Of a DNA stretch of 34,498 bases, positions 14,468-22,625 are shown piece by piece. Source of the DNA: Micavibrio sp. UBA1672 (GTDB taxonomy: Bacteria; Pseudomonadota; Alphaproteobacteria; Micavibrionales; Micavibrionaceae). Position 1 is the stretch's first letter. Every line of letters starts with the position of its first letter. The notes beneath the pieces are model-generated. The model was not told the origin of the DNA. It saw only the letters and a list, made by a program, of their open reading frames with translations, and searched no databases. The translations under genes and the position numbers were made by a program. The stretch spans positions 1-34,498 of the forward strand of contig DCKO01000013.1 in assembly GCA_002320665.1 (NCBI GenBank). Direction: 5' to 3'.

Positions 14468-15658
14468 TTAATGATGTGTAACAGTGCCATGATGCGCACT
14501 TTCTTCGGGCATGACCATATCGCTTTTCTTTAAACCACCGGAAACTGGTATGTCATGACCTTCATTATTCAGGTGGAGTGGAATATCATAGATTGCTGAA
14601 ACAGGTACAAGAGTATAATCAATCTTACCGACTTTTTCGATCCAGATGGCAAGATGTTTAATAATATCAGGATAGGCGGGTAGTACCGCAACGGCGTAGC
14701 CTTTATTAATCGCAATCTGTTCAAGTGTTTCGAAGGAGTTATTTTTGCCAGTAGGGCGAAACACTTCTAGGTCAGCCTTAATGAGGGGCGCATTGTTTTG
14801 AAAGGCAATTTTTGTAAAGTAATCAGGTGCTTCGGGATTTAGCTCCAGATAGCCAAGGCCACGTTCATATGATTCTCCTATAATTTTTTCCAGAGGGCTT
14901 TCTGGTTGGTTCATAATAATATCGCTGTATGATGTTATGCCAACGCTGCCGATGCTATTGCTGATGATACGGTGAAAGACTTTCAGGTTTTTGCTGAAGT
15001 TTGTTTTTTTCATCACTGTGAGAGGGCCAGTATCATGGTTTTTTAACTGGATGCTTTCGACGGGTAACTGTGCCCAGAGTTCAAGGTTTTTCTCGTGGGC
15101 CTTGGTTATCCAGTCATCCAACATGGTGCTGTAAGGGGAGAGCACAAGACTTATTCCCTCTGGCAACAAGTCCAAAATAGATTGTGATGTTTTTTCGGAT
15201 AAGCCGAAATCCTTGATGATAAATGCAATAGCAGGTTTTTTATGTATATTTGCCATTTCGAATGAGGGCTGGAATGCCCGAAAACTGGTGAGGCCATCTT
15301 TTTTGCGGATGATAGGCAGAGGGCCCATAGGAGAGTTTTCAACCATATCCGGTAAGGCTTGGGCACTTTCCATATGTGTGGTGTTGTGTGAAGTGCTGTG
15401 ATTATTATGCGTGATCAAAAAATCATGAGAACCAATTTCTTCAAAGCTTAGTGTATAGGAATCCATCTTTGCTTCTAATGCTTCGATTGTGTTATTTGCA
15501 TTCAGGAAGACATAAAAGAAAATAAGAAGGTAGAAAGACAGAATAACAGCCATGGACATGCCGAATATTTTGGGGTCAAAGCTTTGCGACAGTTTGGCAT
15601 AGTCAGCAGGTTTGATCCGTTTTAAAATATCCAGTGCAGCAACATCCGGCAGTTTCAC
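14468..15658 (-). CDS. YibQ-like divergent polysaccharide deacetylase, probable pseudoenzyme
   Basis: 396 aa. A membrane anchor lies at about 33-53 after a cytoplasmic N-terminus. A low-complexity His/Ser/Thr linker (HNNHSTSHNTTH, about 84-95) follows, then a deacetylase-like domain from about 140. The domain start IAFIIKDFGLS lines up with the family motif I-x-D-D-x-G but has Lys149 where the first Asp is expected. The region expected to read L-H-L-P-M-E is WAQLPVE, and the usual N-N-H-M-G-S block is GITSYSD. Metal ligands therefore appear lost. The order envC, ctpA, YibQ-like, rppH is typical of alphaproteobacteria, so the identity is supported by context. A structural or regulatory role in the periplasm is likely. 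Confidence 0.85.
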   Translation of the reverse strand: MKLPDVAALDILKRIKPADYAKLSQSFDPKIFGMSMAVILSFYLLIFFYVFLNANNTIEALEAKMDSYTLSFEEIGSHDFLITHNNHSTSHNTTHMESAQALPDMVENSPMGPLPIIRKKDGLTSFRAFQPSFEMANIHKKPAIAFIIKDFGLSEKTSQSILDLLPEGISLVLSPYSTMLDDWITKAHEKNLELWAQLPVESIQLKNHDTGPLTVMKKTNFSKNLKVFHRIISNSIGSVGITSYSDIIMNQPESPLEKIIGESYERGLGYLELNPEAPDYFTKIAFQNNAPLIKADLEVFRPTGKNNSFETLEQIAINKGYAVAVLPAYPDIIKHLAIWIEKVGKIDYTLVPVSAIYDIPLHLNNEGHDIPVSGGLKKSDMVMPEESAHHGTVTHH

Positions 15659-15674
15659 TTTGAGCCTTTCATTT

Positions 15675-17018
15675 CTATTGTGCAGCTTTCTCGGCAGCGT
15701 GGCCGTACAGATGGAGGCCTGTTAGAAGGTCTATCGCGCGGGAAAGTTGATAATCTTGATTTTCTTCCTCTTCGTTCTCGCCATTTTCATTATCATTGGC
15801 TGCTTTTTTATCCTCAGCTTGCTTTTTCTTATCCAAAGCACCGCGTAAATCAGCCTCGCTTATTTTAGAGTATTCATAAAGCTCGATTTTTGCTGGTTCG
15901 ACAACAATGTCAGGGTCGATACCTTTAGCCTGAATAGAGCGTCCAGAAGGTGTATAGTAACGCGCCGTTGTCAGGCGGATAGCACCATTACCAGACGCAA
16001 GCGGCATTACAGTTTGAACCGAGCCTTTACCAAAAGATTTAGTGCCCATGATGATCGCGCGTTTGTGATCTTGCAGAGCGCCGGAGACAATCTCCGAGGC
16101 TGAGGCTGAGCCGCCATTGATCAAAACCACAATAGGTAGACCATCTGTTAGGTCACCAGGGGTAGCATTATCACGTTTTGTGTCATCTTCATTGCGGCCA
16201 CGGGTAGAGACAATCTCCCCTTGATCAAGGAAAATATCAGATATTTCTATGGCTTGGTTCAGTAAACCGCCCGGATTATTACGCAAGTCAAGAACATAGC
16301 CGACCATTTTATCACCTATTTCTTCCTTGAGTTCAGAAATGGCCGTTTGAACACCAGCTGATGAATTCTGGTTAAAACTTGTGACGCGGATATACCCCAC
16401 ATTGCCTTCGGCGCGGTGTTTGACAGAGCGAATGCGAATAATATCGCGTGTGATCGTCATTTCTATTGGCGCTTTTTCGCCTTCTCTTCGGATTTCCAGA
16501 TCAATATTAGAGCCAACCTTCCCACGCATTTTCTTTACTGCGTCTGAAAGCGTCAGGCCTAGAACGGGTTCGCCATCAATCTGTGTGATAAAATCTCCGG
16601 CTTTGATGCCTGCGCGGAAAGCAGGTGTGTCATCAATAGGGGAGACAACTTTTACAAAGCCGCTTTCCATTGTGACTTCGATACCAAGGCCACCAAATTG
16701 GCCACGTGTATCGATTTTCATTTCTTTAAAGCGTTCAGCATTAAGGTAAGATGAGTGCGGGTCAAGGCTGCTTAGCATACCGTTTAAAGCATTTTCGATG
16801 ATTTCCTGATCATCTAATGGTTCGACGTATTCGGAGCGCACGCGCTCAAATACTTCACCAAAAAGGTTAAGTTGTTTGTAGGTCTCGCTGTAGCTGTTCT
16901 CATGTTTGGGTTGTGTACCTGCTGTGCGGTCCTCTTCTGCAAATGCATTCGGCAAGTGCAGGCCTATTGTGGCAAAAAGGCCTAGAACCAAAACAGTTTT
17001 CAGCATTGTTTTTTTCAT
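15675..17018 (-). CDS. ctpA: C-terminal processing peptidase (S41 family)
   Basis: A periplasmic serine protease with a Ser-Lys dyad. 447 aa. The signal peptide ends near NAFA (residue 27). A PDZ domain spans about 105-190 (GGLGIEV...AGIKAGDFITQIDGEPV). The catalytic domain has LDLRNNPGGLL, then Ser306 in GGSASASEIV and Lys331 in SFGKGSVQ, spaced as in known CtpA/Prc enzymes. An acidic linker (about 400-420, rich in Asn and Glu) leads to a helical C-terminus. Members process peptidoglycan hydrolases and envelope proteins. It lies 30 nt after envC and 16 nt before the YibQ-like gene, which suits a shared envelope role. Confidence 0.95.
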   Translation of the reverse strand: MKKTMLKTVLVLGLFATIGLHLPNAFAEEDRTAGTQPKHENSYSETYKQLNLFGEVFERVRSEYVEPLDDQEIIENALNGMLSSLDPHSSYLNAERFKEMKIDTRGQFGGLGIEVTMESGFVKVVSPIDDTPAFRAGIKAGDFITQIDGEPVLGLTLSDAVKKMRGKVGSNIDLEIRREGEKAPIEMTITRDIIRIRSVKHRAEGNVGYIRVTSFNQNSSAGVQTAISELKEEIGDKMVGYVLDLRNNPGGLLNQAIEISDIFLDQGEIVSTRGRNEDDTKRDNATPGDLTDGLPIVVLINGGSASASEIVSGALQDHKRAIIMGTKSFGKGSVQTVMPLASGNGAIRLTTARYYTPSGRSIQAKGIDPDIVVEPAKIELYEYSKISEADLRGALDKKKQAEDKKAANDNENGENEEEENQDYQLSRAIDLLTGLHLYGHAAEKAAQ

Positions 17019-17048
17019 TGTCTTAATGTCTTTCTTTTTACAAAAATA

Positions 17049-18248
17049 TTACCCGAGATCAGCAAACTTTATGGCAGGGTCAACCGGTTTGCTATTATGT
17101 CTTAACTCATAATATAGCTTTGGGCGATCAATAAAAGAGGAAACAGGCATTTTTCCAACAGGTTCTCCTTTGTGGATGATTTGTCCTATTTCGGCATTAA
17201 TTGTTCCGAGGCCGGAAAGCAGACTATGATAGCCGTCTTTATGTTCGATTATAATCAGATTTCCGTAACGTTTAAATGTTCCGGTGAATTGGACTTTGCC
17301 GCTCATAGGGGCGGTTACAAGAGCACCAGAGCGCGTTTCAATAGAAAGGCCTTTACTGGCCGAGCCAAATTTATCTCTCTGATTATATGTGGTTGCAATG
17401 ATGCCAGATACCGGAAGTTCTGCGGCGCTCTTATCGTTCGGGATAATGCTATGTGTGTTTTTATTTAGCGTCAATGCTTTATGAGCTTTATTGCGGGTTT
17501 CTTCTCTGCGTCTATCTTCATCTAGTTTTTTAAGTAAATCTTTTAAGTCTTTGGCCTGCAGCGATATTTTTTGAATTGATAATTCGCGTGCTTTCAGGTC
17601 TTGGTTTACTTTTGCATAGAGTTCTTTTCGCTCTTTCAGTAAGTCCTCCATTTCAGTTTCTTCTGCCTTTAGGATAATAACTAGATTTTCAGCTTTTTGA
17701 TGCTCGTCTTCCAGATCATCTGTTACTTCGTTCAGGGTTTCAAGGTTGCTATTCAGGCGCTGTGCGTGTCGTGTTACAGAGGGAATGACATCTTCGATTA
17801 ACATGGCGGTTTGTGCGGTTTCATATGGGCTTTGTGGGCGTGCTAATAAGGCTTCTGGCGGGGTGCGTTGAAGTCTTTGTAGCGCGAGTATTAACCGTGA
17901 GATAGAGCGTCTGTCAGCTCTTAGCTTATCTTCCAGAACAGATTTTTTTAATTCCAAAGAGGCTATGCGCTGTTCTATTGTGACCATGCGCTCGCTTTGT
18001 TTTCTGATTATGGCTGTGGTTTCAATCAAACGGTCTTGTGTTGAGGAAAGTGTGTCTTCAATTTTTTCGATTTGTTTTTGGAGATCAGATTTTTCCTGTT
18101 CTTGCTCTTTGAGACGTTTTTTTAAGGTACTCAGTGTTTCTGCCTTATTGGCAGGTTCTGGCGGCGAAGCTATGGACGCGCAAGGTGGGGCTATTAAGAA
18201 TATAAAAGCAGATAGTAATAAAAAGCGGCTCATCATCATTTTGGCCAA
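17049..18248 (-). CDS. envC: EnvC-like murein hydrolase activator (degenerate LytM)
   Basis: 399 aa. A signal peptide (cleavage near residue 27) precedes two long coiled-coil stretches (about 30-125 and 165-255) and then a C-terminal M23/LytM domain (about 280-395). The zinc ligands of active M23 peptidases are missing: the H-x-x-x-D position reads Lys299-Gly-Leu-Ser302, and the final H-x-H motif is YYELR. His341 remains. The same kind of degeneration defines EnvC/NlpD-type activators that switch on amidases for septal peptidoglycan splitting. It follows rlmH by 34 nt and precedes ctpA. Confidence 0.93.
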   Translation of the reverse strand: MAKMMMSRFLLLSAFIFLIAPPCASIASPPEPANKAETLSTLKKRLKEQEQEKSDLQKQIEKIEDTLSSTQDRLIETTAIIRKQSERMVTIEQRIASLELKKSVLEDKLRADRRSISRLILALQRLQRTPPEALLARPQSPYETAQTAMLIEDVIPSVTRHAQRLNSNLETLNEVTDDLEDEHQKAENLVIILKAEETEMEDLLKERKELYAKVNQDLKARELSIQKISLQAKDLKDLLKKLDEDRRREETRNKAHKALTLNKNTHSIIPNDKSAAELPVSGIIATTYNQRDKFGSASKGLSIETRSGALVTAPMSGKVQFTGTFKRYGNLIIIEHKDGYHSLLSGLGTINAEIGQIIHKGEPVGKMPVSSFIDRPKLYYELRHNSKPVDPAIKFADLG

Positions 18249-18282
18249 AAGCTTCAGGGGATATTAAATTATGAGTCTTAGT

Positions 18283-18741
18283 TTACTCTTTGTGATAGGG
18301 GTGTCCAGCAAGGATTTGTTGAGAACGGTAGATTTGCTCAATTAACATGACGCGTACCATGAGATGAGGCCATGTTTGTGCTCCGAAGCTCATAAGTAAA
18401 TTTGACTTTTTTCGTATCGGCTCAGTAAGACCATATGCGCCGCCAATGACGAATTGCAAATCTGTAGAACCTTCCATTGCATATTTTTCAAGCCTCTTTG
18501 CGAAATCTAGTGACTTAAAGGATTTGCCGCGCTCATCCAAAGCGATAATGGTCGCATTGTTTCTTAAGCAAGAGAGTATCTTGTCTTCTTCATCTTTTTG
18601 AATTTGAGCTTGTGTTTTATAGGAGGATTCGACTTCTTTGATCGAAAGAGGCCATTGCAGCCGTCTTTGGTAATCTTGTGCGATATCAAAAAATGCACCT
18701 TTACGCATTTTCGAAACGCATATGATCTCGATTTTAAACAT
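18283..18741 (-). CDS. rlmH: 23S rRNA (pseudouridine1915-N3)-methyltransferase RlmH
   Basis: A SPOUT methyltransferase that modifies helix 69 of 23S rRNA in assembled ribosomes. 152 aa, family length. The SAM-binding trefoil-knot motifs are visible: IALDERGKSFKSLDFA, FVIGGAYGLTEPIR (Tyr where Asp is common) and the C-terminal PHLMVRVMLIEQIYRSQQILAGHPYHKE with the invariant Tyr-His. It starts 9 nt after rsfS, the usual partner, and both act on the large ribosomal subunit. Confidence 0.96.
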   Translation of the reverse strand: MFKIEIICVSKMRKGAFFDIAQDYQRRLQWPLSIKEVESSYKTQAQIQKDEEDKILSCLRNNATIIALDERGKSFKSLDFAKRLEKYAMEGSTDLQFVIGGAYGLTEPIRKKSNLLMSFGAQTWPHLMVRVMLIEQIYRSQQILAGHPYHKE

Positions 18742-18750
18742 GGACGTGTA

Positions 18751-19095
18751 TTATGCGTGGATTTGGCCGTTTACGACCTCAAAACCGTGTTGGGGTTGCC
18801 ACATTTTCTCAAGATTATAAAACTCGCGAACCTCAGGGCGGAAGAGGTGAACAATAACATCACCAGCATCGAAGACGACCCAGTCGGATTGCTCTTTACC
18901 TTCTATTTTGATGTTTTTTACACCGCGCGCTTGAAGGCGGTCTTTTAGCTTCTCAGCTAGTGCGCCAACATGTCGTGAAGATGTTCCCGAGGCTATGATC
19001 ATATAATCAGAGACGATACTTTGCCCTGTGAGATCAATGCAAACGATGTCGCTTGCTTTATCTGAATTGAGCGCATTTTCAATCAGATCTTTCAT
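18751..19095 (-). CDS. rsfS: Ribosomal silencing factor RsfS (true start may be an ATT at 19137)
   Basis: RsfS binds ribosomal protein uL14 and blocks joining of the subunits when nutrients are scarce. 114 aa from the ATG at 19095. The core motifs SDYMIIASGTSSRHVGALAEKL, GVKNIKIEG and SDWVVFDAGDVIVHLF are intact. This ATG has no proper ribosome site. Fourteen in-frame codons upstream is an ATT (19137-19135) preceded at 7 nt by a perfect AGGAGG (19145-19150). The added residues, ILTHEKDRCLTPAE, run smoothly into the first helix. An AUU start is therefore plausible. A consensus-like promoter is found about 180 nt further upstream. Confidence 0.93.
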   Translation of the reverse strand: MKDLIENALNSDKASDIVCIDLTGQSIVSDYMIIASGTSSRHVGALAEKLKDRLQARGVKNIKIEGKEQSDWVVFDAGDVIVHLFRPEVREFYNLEKMWQPQHGFEVVNGQIHA

Positions 19096-19144
19096 TTCCG
19101 CTGGTGTTAAACAGCGATCTTTTTCATGGGTTAAAATGGCTTTT

Positions 19145-19150
19145 CCTCCT
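19145..19150 (-). promoter_or_regulatory. Perfect Shine-Dalgarno site in front of an ATT codon
   Basis: The minus strand reads AGGAGG, complementary to the 16S rRNA tail, with seven bases to ATT at 19137. The nearest ATG in any frame, at 19127, opens only a 6-codon frame, and lies 17 nt from the site, too far for good initiation. The site therefore points to the ATT in the rsfS frame. Confidence 0.6.
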
Positions 19151-19317
19151 TTTTCCAGTGTTAAGCACTTTCACACAAGAATACACCGGATCAAACGATC
19201 CCGCATACAAAACCATAATTTTGTGAAAGATAAAGATCAAAGGAATTATTGACGTGACTACTCTCAAGCCGTTTCCTTTTCTAATGTAATGCATATCAAA
19301 ACAATATCCATAAGGCT

Positions 19318-19347
19318 ATTATACGATATTTCGCAACTTTTTTCCAA
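19318..19347 (-). promoter_or_regulatory. Predicted sigma70-type promoter of rsfS-rlmH-envC-ctpA
   Basis: On the minus strand, TTGGAA (19347-19342) and a perfect TATAAT (19323-19318) are separated by 18 nt. The expected start near 19311 gives a leader of about 175 nt to the ATT or 215 nt to the ATG of rsfS. The 284-nt nadD-rsfS gap holds this promoter, a small GGATC/GATCC hairpin (19188-19201) and the rsfS ribosome site; I see nothing else in it. Confidence 0.6.
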
Positions 19348-19379
19348 TATATTTCGTGGATTTTATACAGGGTGGAAAT

Positions 19380-20009
19380 TTAAGTTGTTGATTTGTTTGA
19401 TTTATTTCTAATTTCGGTGGATGAGATATTCATCATCTTTTTTTGCAAAAGCCAGTAGGTCGTTGACGAATCAAGCGGGTAGGGGCCGCCTTTATCTACA
19501 ATAACGTGGTGTTGTGATTGAAGCATTCTCGTCGGACAATTCTTGATCAAATTAACCGGAGGGTGGCGCGTAATGTGGATCATGCATATATCACCGAGCA
19601 TATCTTTCCAGTGTTGCCAATGGTGAAGGGTGTGCGCGTTATCCATTCCTGTGATCCATGAGAAAGACGTATGCGGGAAATGCTTTTTTATGGCTTTGAC
19701 GGTTTCATAGGAATAAGGTGCACCGATTTCTTCTTCCAGATTAGTGGCAATGATCCTTGGCTGATCATTCAGCATTTTTTCACATAAAGTTACACGTTTT
19801 GCGGTGGGGAGTAAGTCTTTGGCTGATTTTAACGGGTTTTGCTGGGTTACTAGCCACCAGACCGCATCTAGCTGCATGGTTTTCAGCACGACTTTGGAGA
19901 TATATTTATGCCCTTCATGCGGGGGGTTAAATGATCCGCCAAGAAGCCCGATGCGCATATTTTTCCACGGATGGCTATTCAGAAGGTGTGGTTTTGAAAA
20001 TATGGCCAT
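19380..20009 (-). CDS. nadD: Nicotinate-nucleotide adenylyltransferase
   Basis: Forms nicotinate adenine dinucleotide from nicotinate mononucleotide and ATP in NAD synthesis. 209 aa. The nucleotidyltransferase signature GLLGGSFNPPHEGH lies at about 21-34 and the C-terminal ISSTEIR motif at about 195-201; WITGMDNAHTLHHWQHWKD matches the family's middle motif. The ATG at 20009 and an internal ATG at 19958 (MRIGLLGG) are both possible starts; neither has a strong ribosome site. It begins 15 nt after proA, so translation may depend on coupling. Confidence 0.95.
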   Translation of the reverse strand: MAIFSKPHLLNSHPWKNMRIGLLGGSFNPPHEGHKYISKVVLKTMQLDAVWWLVTQQNPLKSAKDLLPTAKRVTLCEKMLNDQPRIIATNLEEEIGAPYSYETVKAIKKHFPHTSFSWITGMDNAHTLHHWQHWKDMLGDICMIHITRHPPVNLIKNCPTRMLQSQHHVIVDKGGPYPLDSSTTYWLLQKKMMNISSTEIRNKSNKSTT

Positions 20010-20024
20010 AAGACATCATAAGGG

Positions 20025-21311
20025 TTAAGGGCGGGTTTGTCCGTTGCCGTGGACCATATATTTATATGTGCATAGCTGTTCCAGCGCAACGGGACCGCGT
20101 GCATGCATTTTACCGGTTGCTATACCGATTTCTGCGCCCATGCCAAATTCCCCACCATCGGCAAATTGTGTTGAGGCATTATGCATAACAATGCCGCTAT
20201 CGACGTTTTTCAGGAAATAATTTGCGGCGGCTTCATCTTCTGTGATGATGCTGTCAGTGTGATGAGAGCCATAAAAATTAATATGGTTTGTGGCTTCCTC
20301 AACATTCTCTACAAATTTAGCGCTAAGCTTGGCATCAAGATATTCTGTGCGCCAGTCTTCTTCTGTGGCCTTGCCTATTTTATCATTTAAGGATTGTACG
20401 CGTTCATCTCCGACAATCTCACAACCTGCATCCAAAATGGTTTCCAGAATATCTTTGGCGGTTTCATCGGATAGGTTTTCATCAAGTAGTAATGTTTCCA
20501 TGGCACCGCAAATTCCTGTACGGCGCATTTTGGCATTGAGTGTGACCTCAATGGCTTTCTTTGGATCTGCATCTTTGTGAACGTATATATGGCACAACCC
20601 CTCTAAGTGACCAAAGACCGGCATGCGGGCTTCTTTCATAACGCGGGCGATGAGGCCCGCTCCGCCGCGCGGTATCATAACATCAATATATTCAGCAGCG
20701 CGGAGCATTGCCCCTACAGCTTCACGATCGCGGGTCGGTATCATACCCACAGCGCCCTTAGGCAAGTTATGTTCTTCTAGGCAATCTTGAATGATGGAGT
20801 GTAAGGCCAGAGAGCTGTTCAGGCTTTCGGAGCCACCACGCAAGATCACAGCATTATGGGATTTCAGGCATAATATAGAAGCATCAATTGTAACATTGGG
20901 GCGTGATTCATAGATCATGCCGAAGACACCAATAGGGGCGGAGACACGCTGTATCTTCAGGCCGTTCGGACGGTCAGTTTCCCACAGGACTTTGCCGACA
21001 GGATCATCCAGATCACGCACCGTTTCAACACCAGAAGCCATGCCTTCTATACGCTCGGGGTTGAGGGCTAGGCGGTCAATCATGGCTTTGGTCAGGCCAT
21101 GTTCTTCGGCGGCGTCCAAATCTTTTTTGTTTTCCGCGATAATAAAATCCTGACGCGCTCTAAGTGTTTTGGCTAGAGTATCTAGAAATGCATTTAGCGT
21201 TTGTGTATCTGCTTGTGCAATGGCAGAGCTCGCAGCTTTGGCTTCTTCGCCAAGTGCTTTGATAATTTCTTCTGGGGTGAAATCAGCATTTTCTGCAAGT
21301 GCCTGTGCCAT
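20025..21311 (-). CDS. proA: Gamma-glutamyl phosphate reductase
   Basis: Second step of proline synthesis: NADPH-dependent reduction of gamma-glutamyl phosphate to the semialdehyde. 428 aa, an aldehyde-dehydrogenase fold. Motifs include VSAPIGVFGMIYESRPNV (about 123-140), LRGGSES, PRGGAGLI, and the catalytic Cys268 in RRTGICGAMETLL. The C-terminal GEFGMGAEIGIATGKMHARGPVALEQLCTYKY is typical. The kinase partner proB is not adjacent. nadD follows closely, an order common in alphaproteobacteria. Confidence 0.97.
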   Translation of the reverse strand: MAQALAENADFTPEEIIKALGEEAKAASSAIAQADTQTLNAFLDTLAKTLRARQDFIIAENKKDLDAAEEHGLTKAMIDRLALNPERIEGMASGVETVRDLDDPVGKVLWETDRPNGLKIQRVSAPIGVFGMIYESRPNVTIDASILCLKSHNAVILRGGSESLNSSLALHSIIQDCLEEHNLPKGAVGMIPTRDREAVGAMLRAAEYIDVMIPRGGAGLIARVMKEARMPVFGHLEGLCHIYVHKDADPKKAIEVTLNAKMRRTGICGAMETLLLDENLSDETAKDILETILDAGCEIVGDERVQSLNDKIGKATEEDWRTEYLDAKLSAKFVENVEEATNHINFYGSHHTDSIITEDEAAANYFLKNVDSGIVMHNASTQFADGGEFGMGAEIGIATGKMHARGPVALEQLCTYKYMVHGNGQTRP

Positions 21312-21390
21312 TAATCTGTAACCTTATATCTAAAAATAATAAGATCACTCTATAGCACTAGAATTTAAGAAAAGCTAGTAGTGGAACAGC

Positions 21391-21882
21391 CTAGTTTATG
21401 TGCTTTTCAATCTCGCTGATTGAATTTTGAACAAGCTGTGCATTGATTTTTTTGTCTAGCTTATCAGCTATAATCTGATTAGCTGCGCCAACAGCGAGGT
21501 TGGCAGCATAGGTTTGGATTTTGGCTAAAGCGTTTTCTTCCATACGTGCCAAGCGGTCTTTGAGCTGGGCTTCACGTCGTTCCATAGTTTCTTCAAGTTC
21601 AGCTTTAGCTTTTTCCTTGATTTTATCGGCGCTTTTTTGTGCTTGCTTTACAATTTCTTCGGCTTCCTGAACGGCATCACGGTGTTTGCGTTGATATTGT
21701 GCCAGCATCTCCTGTGCTTCTACACGGAGGCTTTCAGAGACTTCCAGCTCTTTTTTTATTTCTTCTATTTTGGCATCGAGCAATTGGTTCAAAAGAGGGA
21801 CACCGTATTTAATGACGATATAAGCAAAAATAACAAAGGAAAAGACATACCAAGTATGTGTGTCTGCTAGTAATTCCATCAT
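21391..21882 (-). CDS. atpF: F0F1 ATP synthase subunit b
   Basis: 163 aa. One membrane segment (about 11-29, WYVFSFVIFAYIVIKYGV) is followed by a long, highly charged coiled coil that forms the peripheral stalk. The composition (Glu, Lys, Ala, Gln) and the position after the b' gene and the c-subunit gene identify it as b. It is the last gene of the F0 operon. F1 genes are not in the window, as expected for alphaproteobacteria, where F0 and F1 operons are separate. Confidence 0.93.
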   Translation of the reverse strand: MMELLADTHTWYVFSFVIFAYIVIKYGVPLLNQLLDAKIEEIKKELEVSESLRVEAQEMLAQYQRKHRDAVQEAEEIVKQAQKSADKIKEKAKAELEETMERREAQLKDRLARMEENALAKIQTYAANLAVGAANQIIADKLDKKINAQLVQNSISEIEKHIN

Positions 21883-21909
21883 GATTTCTAATCCCTTACT
21901 TTTGCTTTT

Positions 21910-22551
21910 TTATGCTGCTTTTTTAGAAATGCCCTTATTCAGGGTTTTAACAACATCTTTAACATCTTTTTCAGTGGCACGGACACCAATGATTTTCTCG
22001 GCAGCTTCTATAGCGATATCAGCAGCCAGAGAGTTCATATCTTCCATGGCTTCTTCTAACGCATCTTCAAGTCGTCTTTCCATGACCTGAATATCGGAAG
22101 AGGCTCGTTCCTGAAATTTTCTTTGTGCTTCTTCTGCGTTCTTTTTAATAGATTCCTCGGCGCCTTTATAAAGCTCTGAGGCTTTGCTTCTTGCACCTTG
22201 AAGTTTTTCCTCATATGCAGCTTGTACGCTGGCAACTTCTTCACGGATTTTCTCAGCTGAGTCCAGATCATTCTGGATGCGTTCTTTTCGATCTTCGACA
22301 ACACGTGAGATTTCGGGTAGGGATTTCTTCGAATAGAAGATATAAATCCCTGTGAAAATAACAATTAGCCAGAAAATCTGTGTTGCAAATGTACTTGGGT
22401 CAAGTTGGGGTAAACCGCCAGAGGCATGGTGAGCATCGCCACCATGGCCAGCGGCGGTACCGCCATGCGCATCATGAGCATTATCACCAGCGGCAAATGC
22501 GTGTGACGCTGTAACACTCAGAACAAAAAGAGACGACAAGATTTTTTTCAT
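21910..22551 (-). CDS. atpF': F0F1 ATP synthase subunit b' with His-rich N-terminal extension
   Basis: 213 aa, about 50 longer than the b subunit. It starts with a signal-peptide-like segment (cleavage near SHAFA, residue 20) and then a His/Gly/Ala-rich linker (about 22-46) with eight histidines. The family segment LPQLDPSTFATQIFWLIVIFTGIYIFY follows (membrane helix about 57-76), then the stalk coiled coil. The FATQIFWL and LPEISRVVEDRKERI motifs are typical of b'. It lies between atpE and atpF. The extension would sit on the periplasmic side, where metal or proton binding is conceivable. Confidence 0.93.
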   Translation of the reverse strand: MKKILSSLFVLSVTASHAFAAGDNAHDAHGGTAAGHGGDAHHASGGLPQLDPSTFATQIFWLIVIFTGIYIFYSKKSLPEISRVVEDRKERIQNDLDSAEKIREEVASVQAAYEEKLQGARSKASELYKGAEESIKKNAEEAQRKFQERASSDIQVMERRLEDALEEAMEDMNSLAADIAIEAAEKIIGVRATEKDVKDVVKTLNKGISKKAA

Positions 22552-22587
22552 AGTAACACCAATCTAATATGCTTTTGACAAAAAGCC

Positions 22588-22621
22588 AAATTCCGCCAGA
22601 TTTTAAGGCTTGGCGGAATTT
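22588..22621 (-). terminator. Intercistronic hairpin/attenuator between atpE and atpF'
   Basis: AAATTCCGCCA (22588-22598) and TGGCGGAATTT (22611-22621) form a perfect 11-bp stem with a 12-nt loop. On the minus strand it begins 4 nt after the atpE stop and is followed by GGCTTTTTG. It resembles a weak Rho-independent terminator or a 3' stabiliser. Either would raise c-subunit output over b/b', matching the many c copies per complex. Confidence 0.7.
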
Positions 22622-22625
22622 ATGA

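Noticed and set aside
17049..18248. EnvC gene read as an active M23 endopeptidase
   Set aside because: The zinc-binding His and Asp are replaced (Lys299, Ser302) and the H-x-H motif is missing, which fits an activator.
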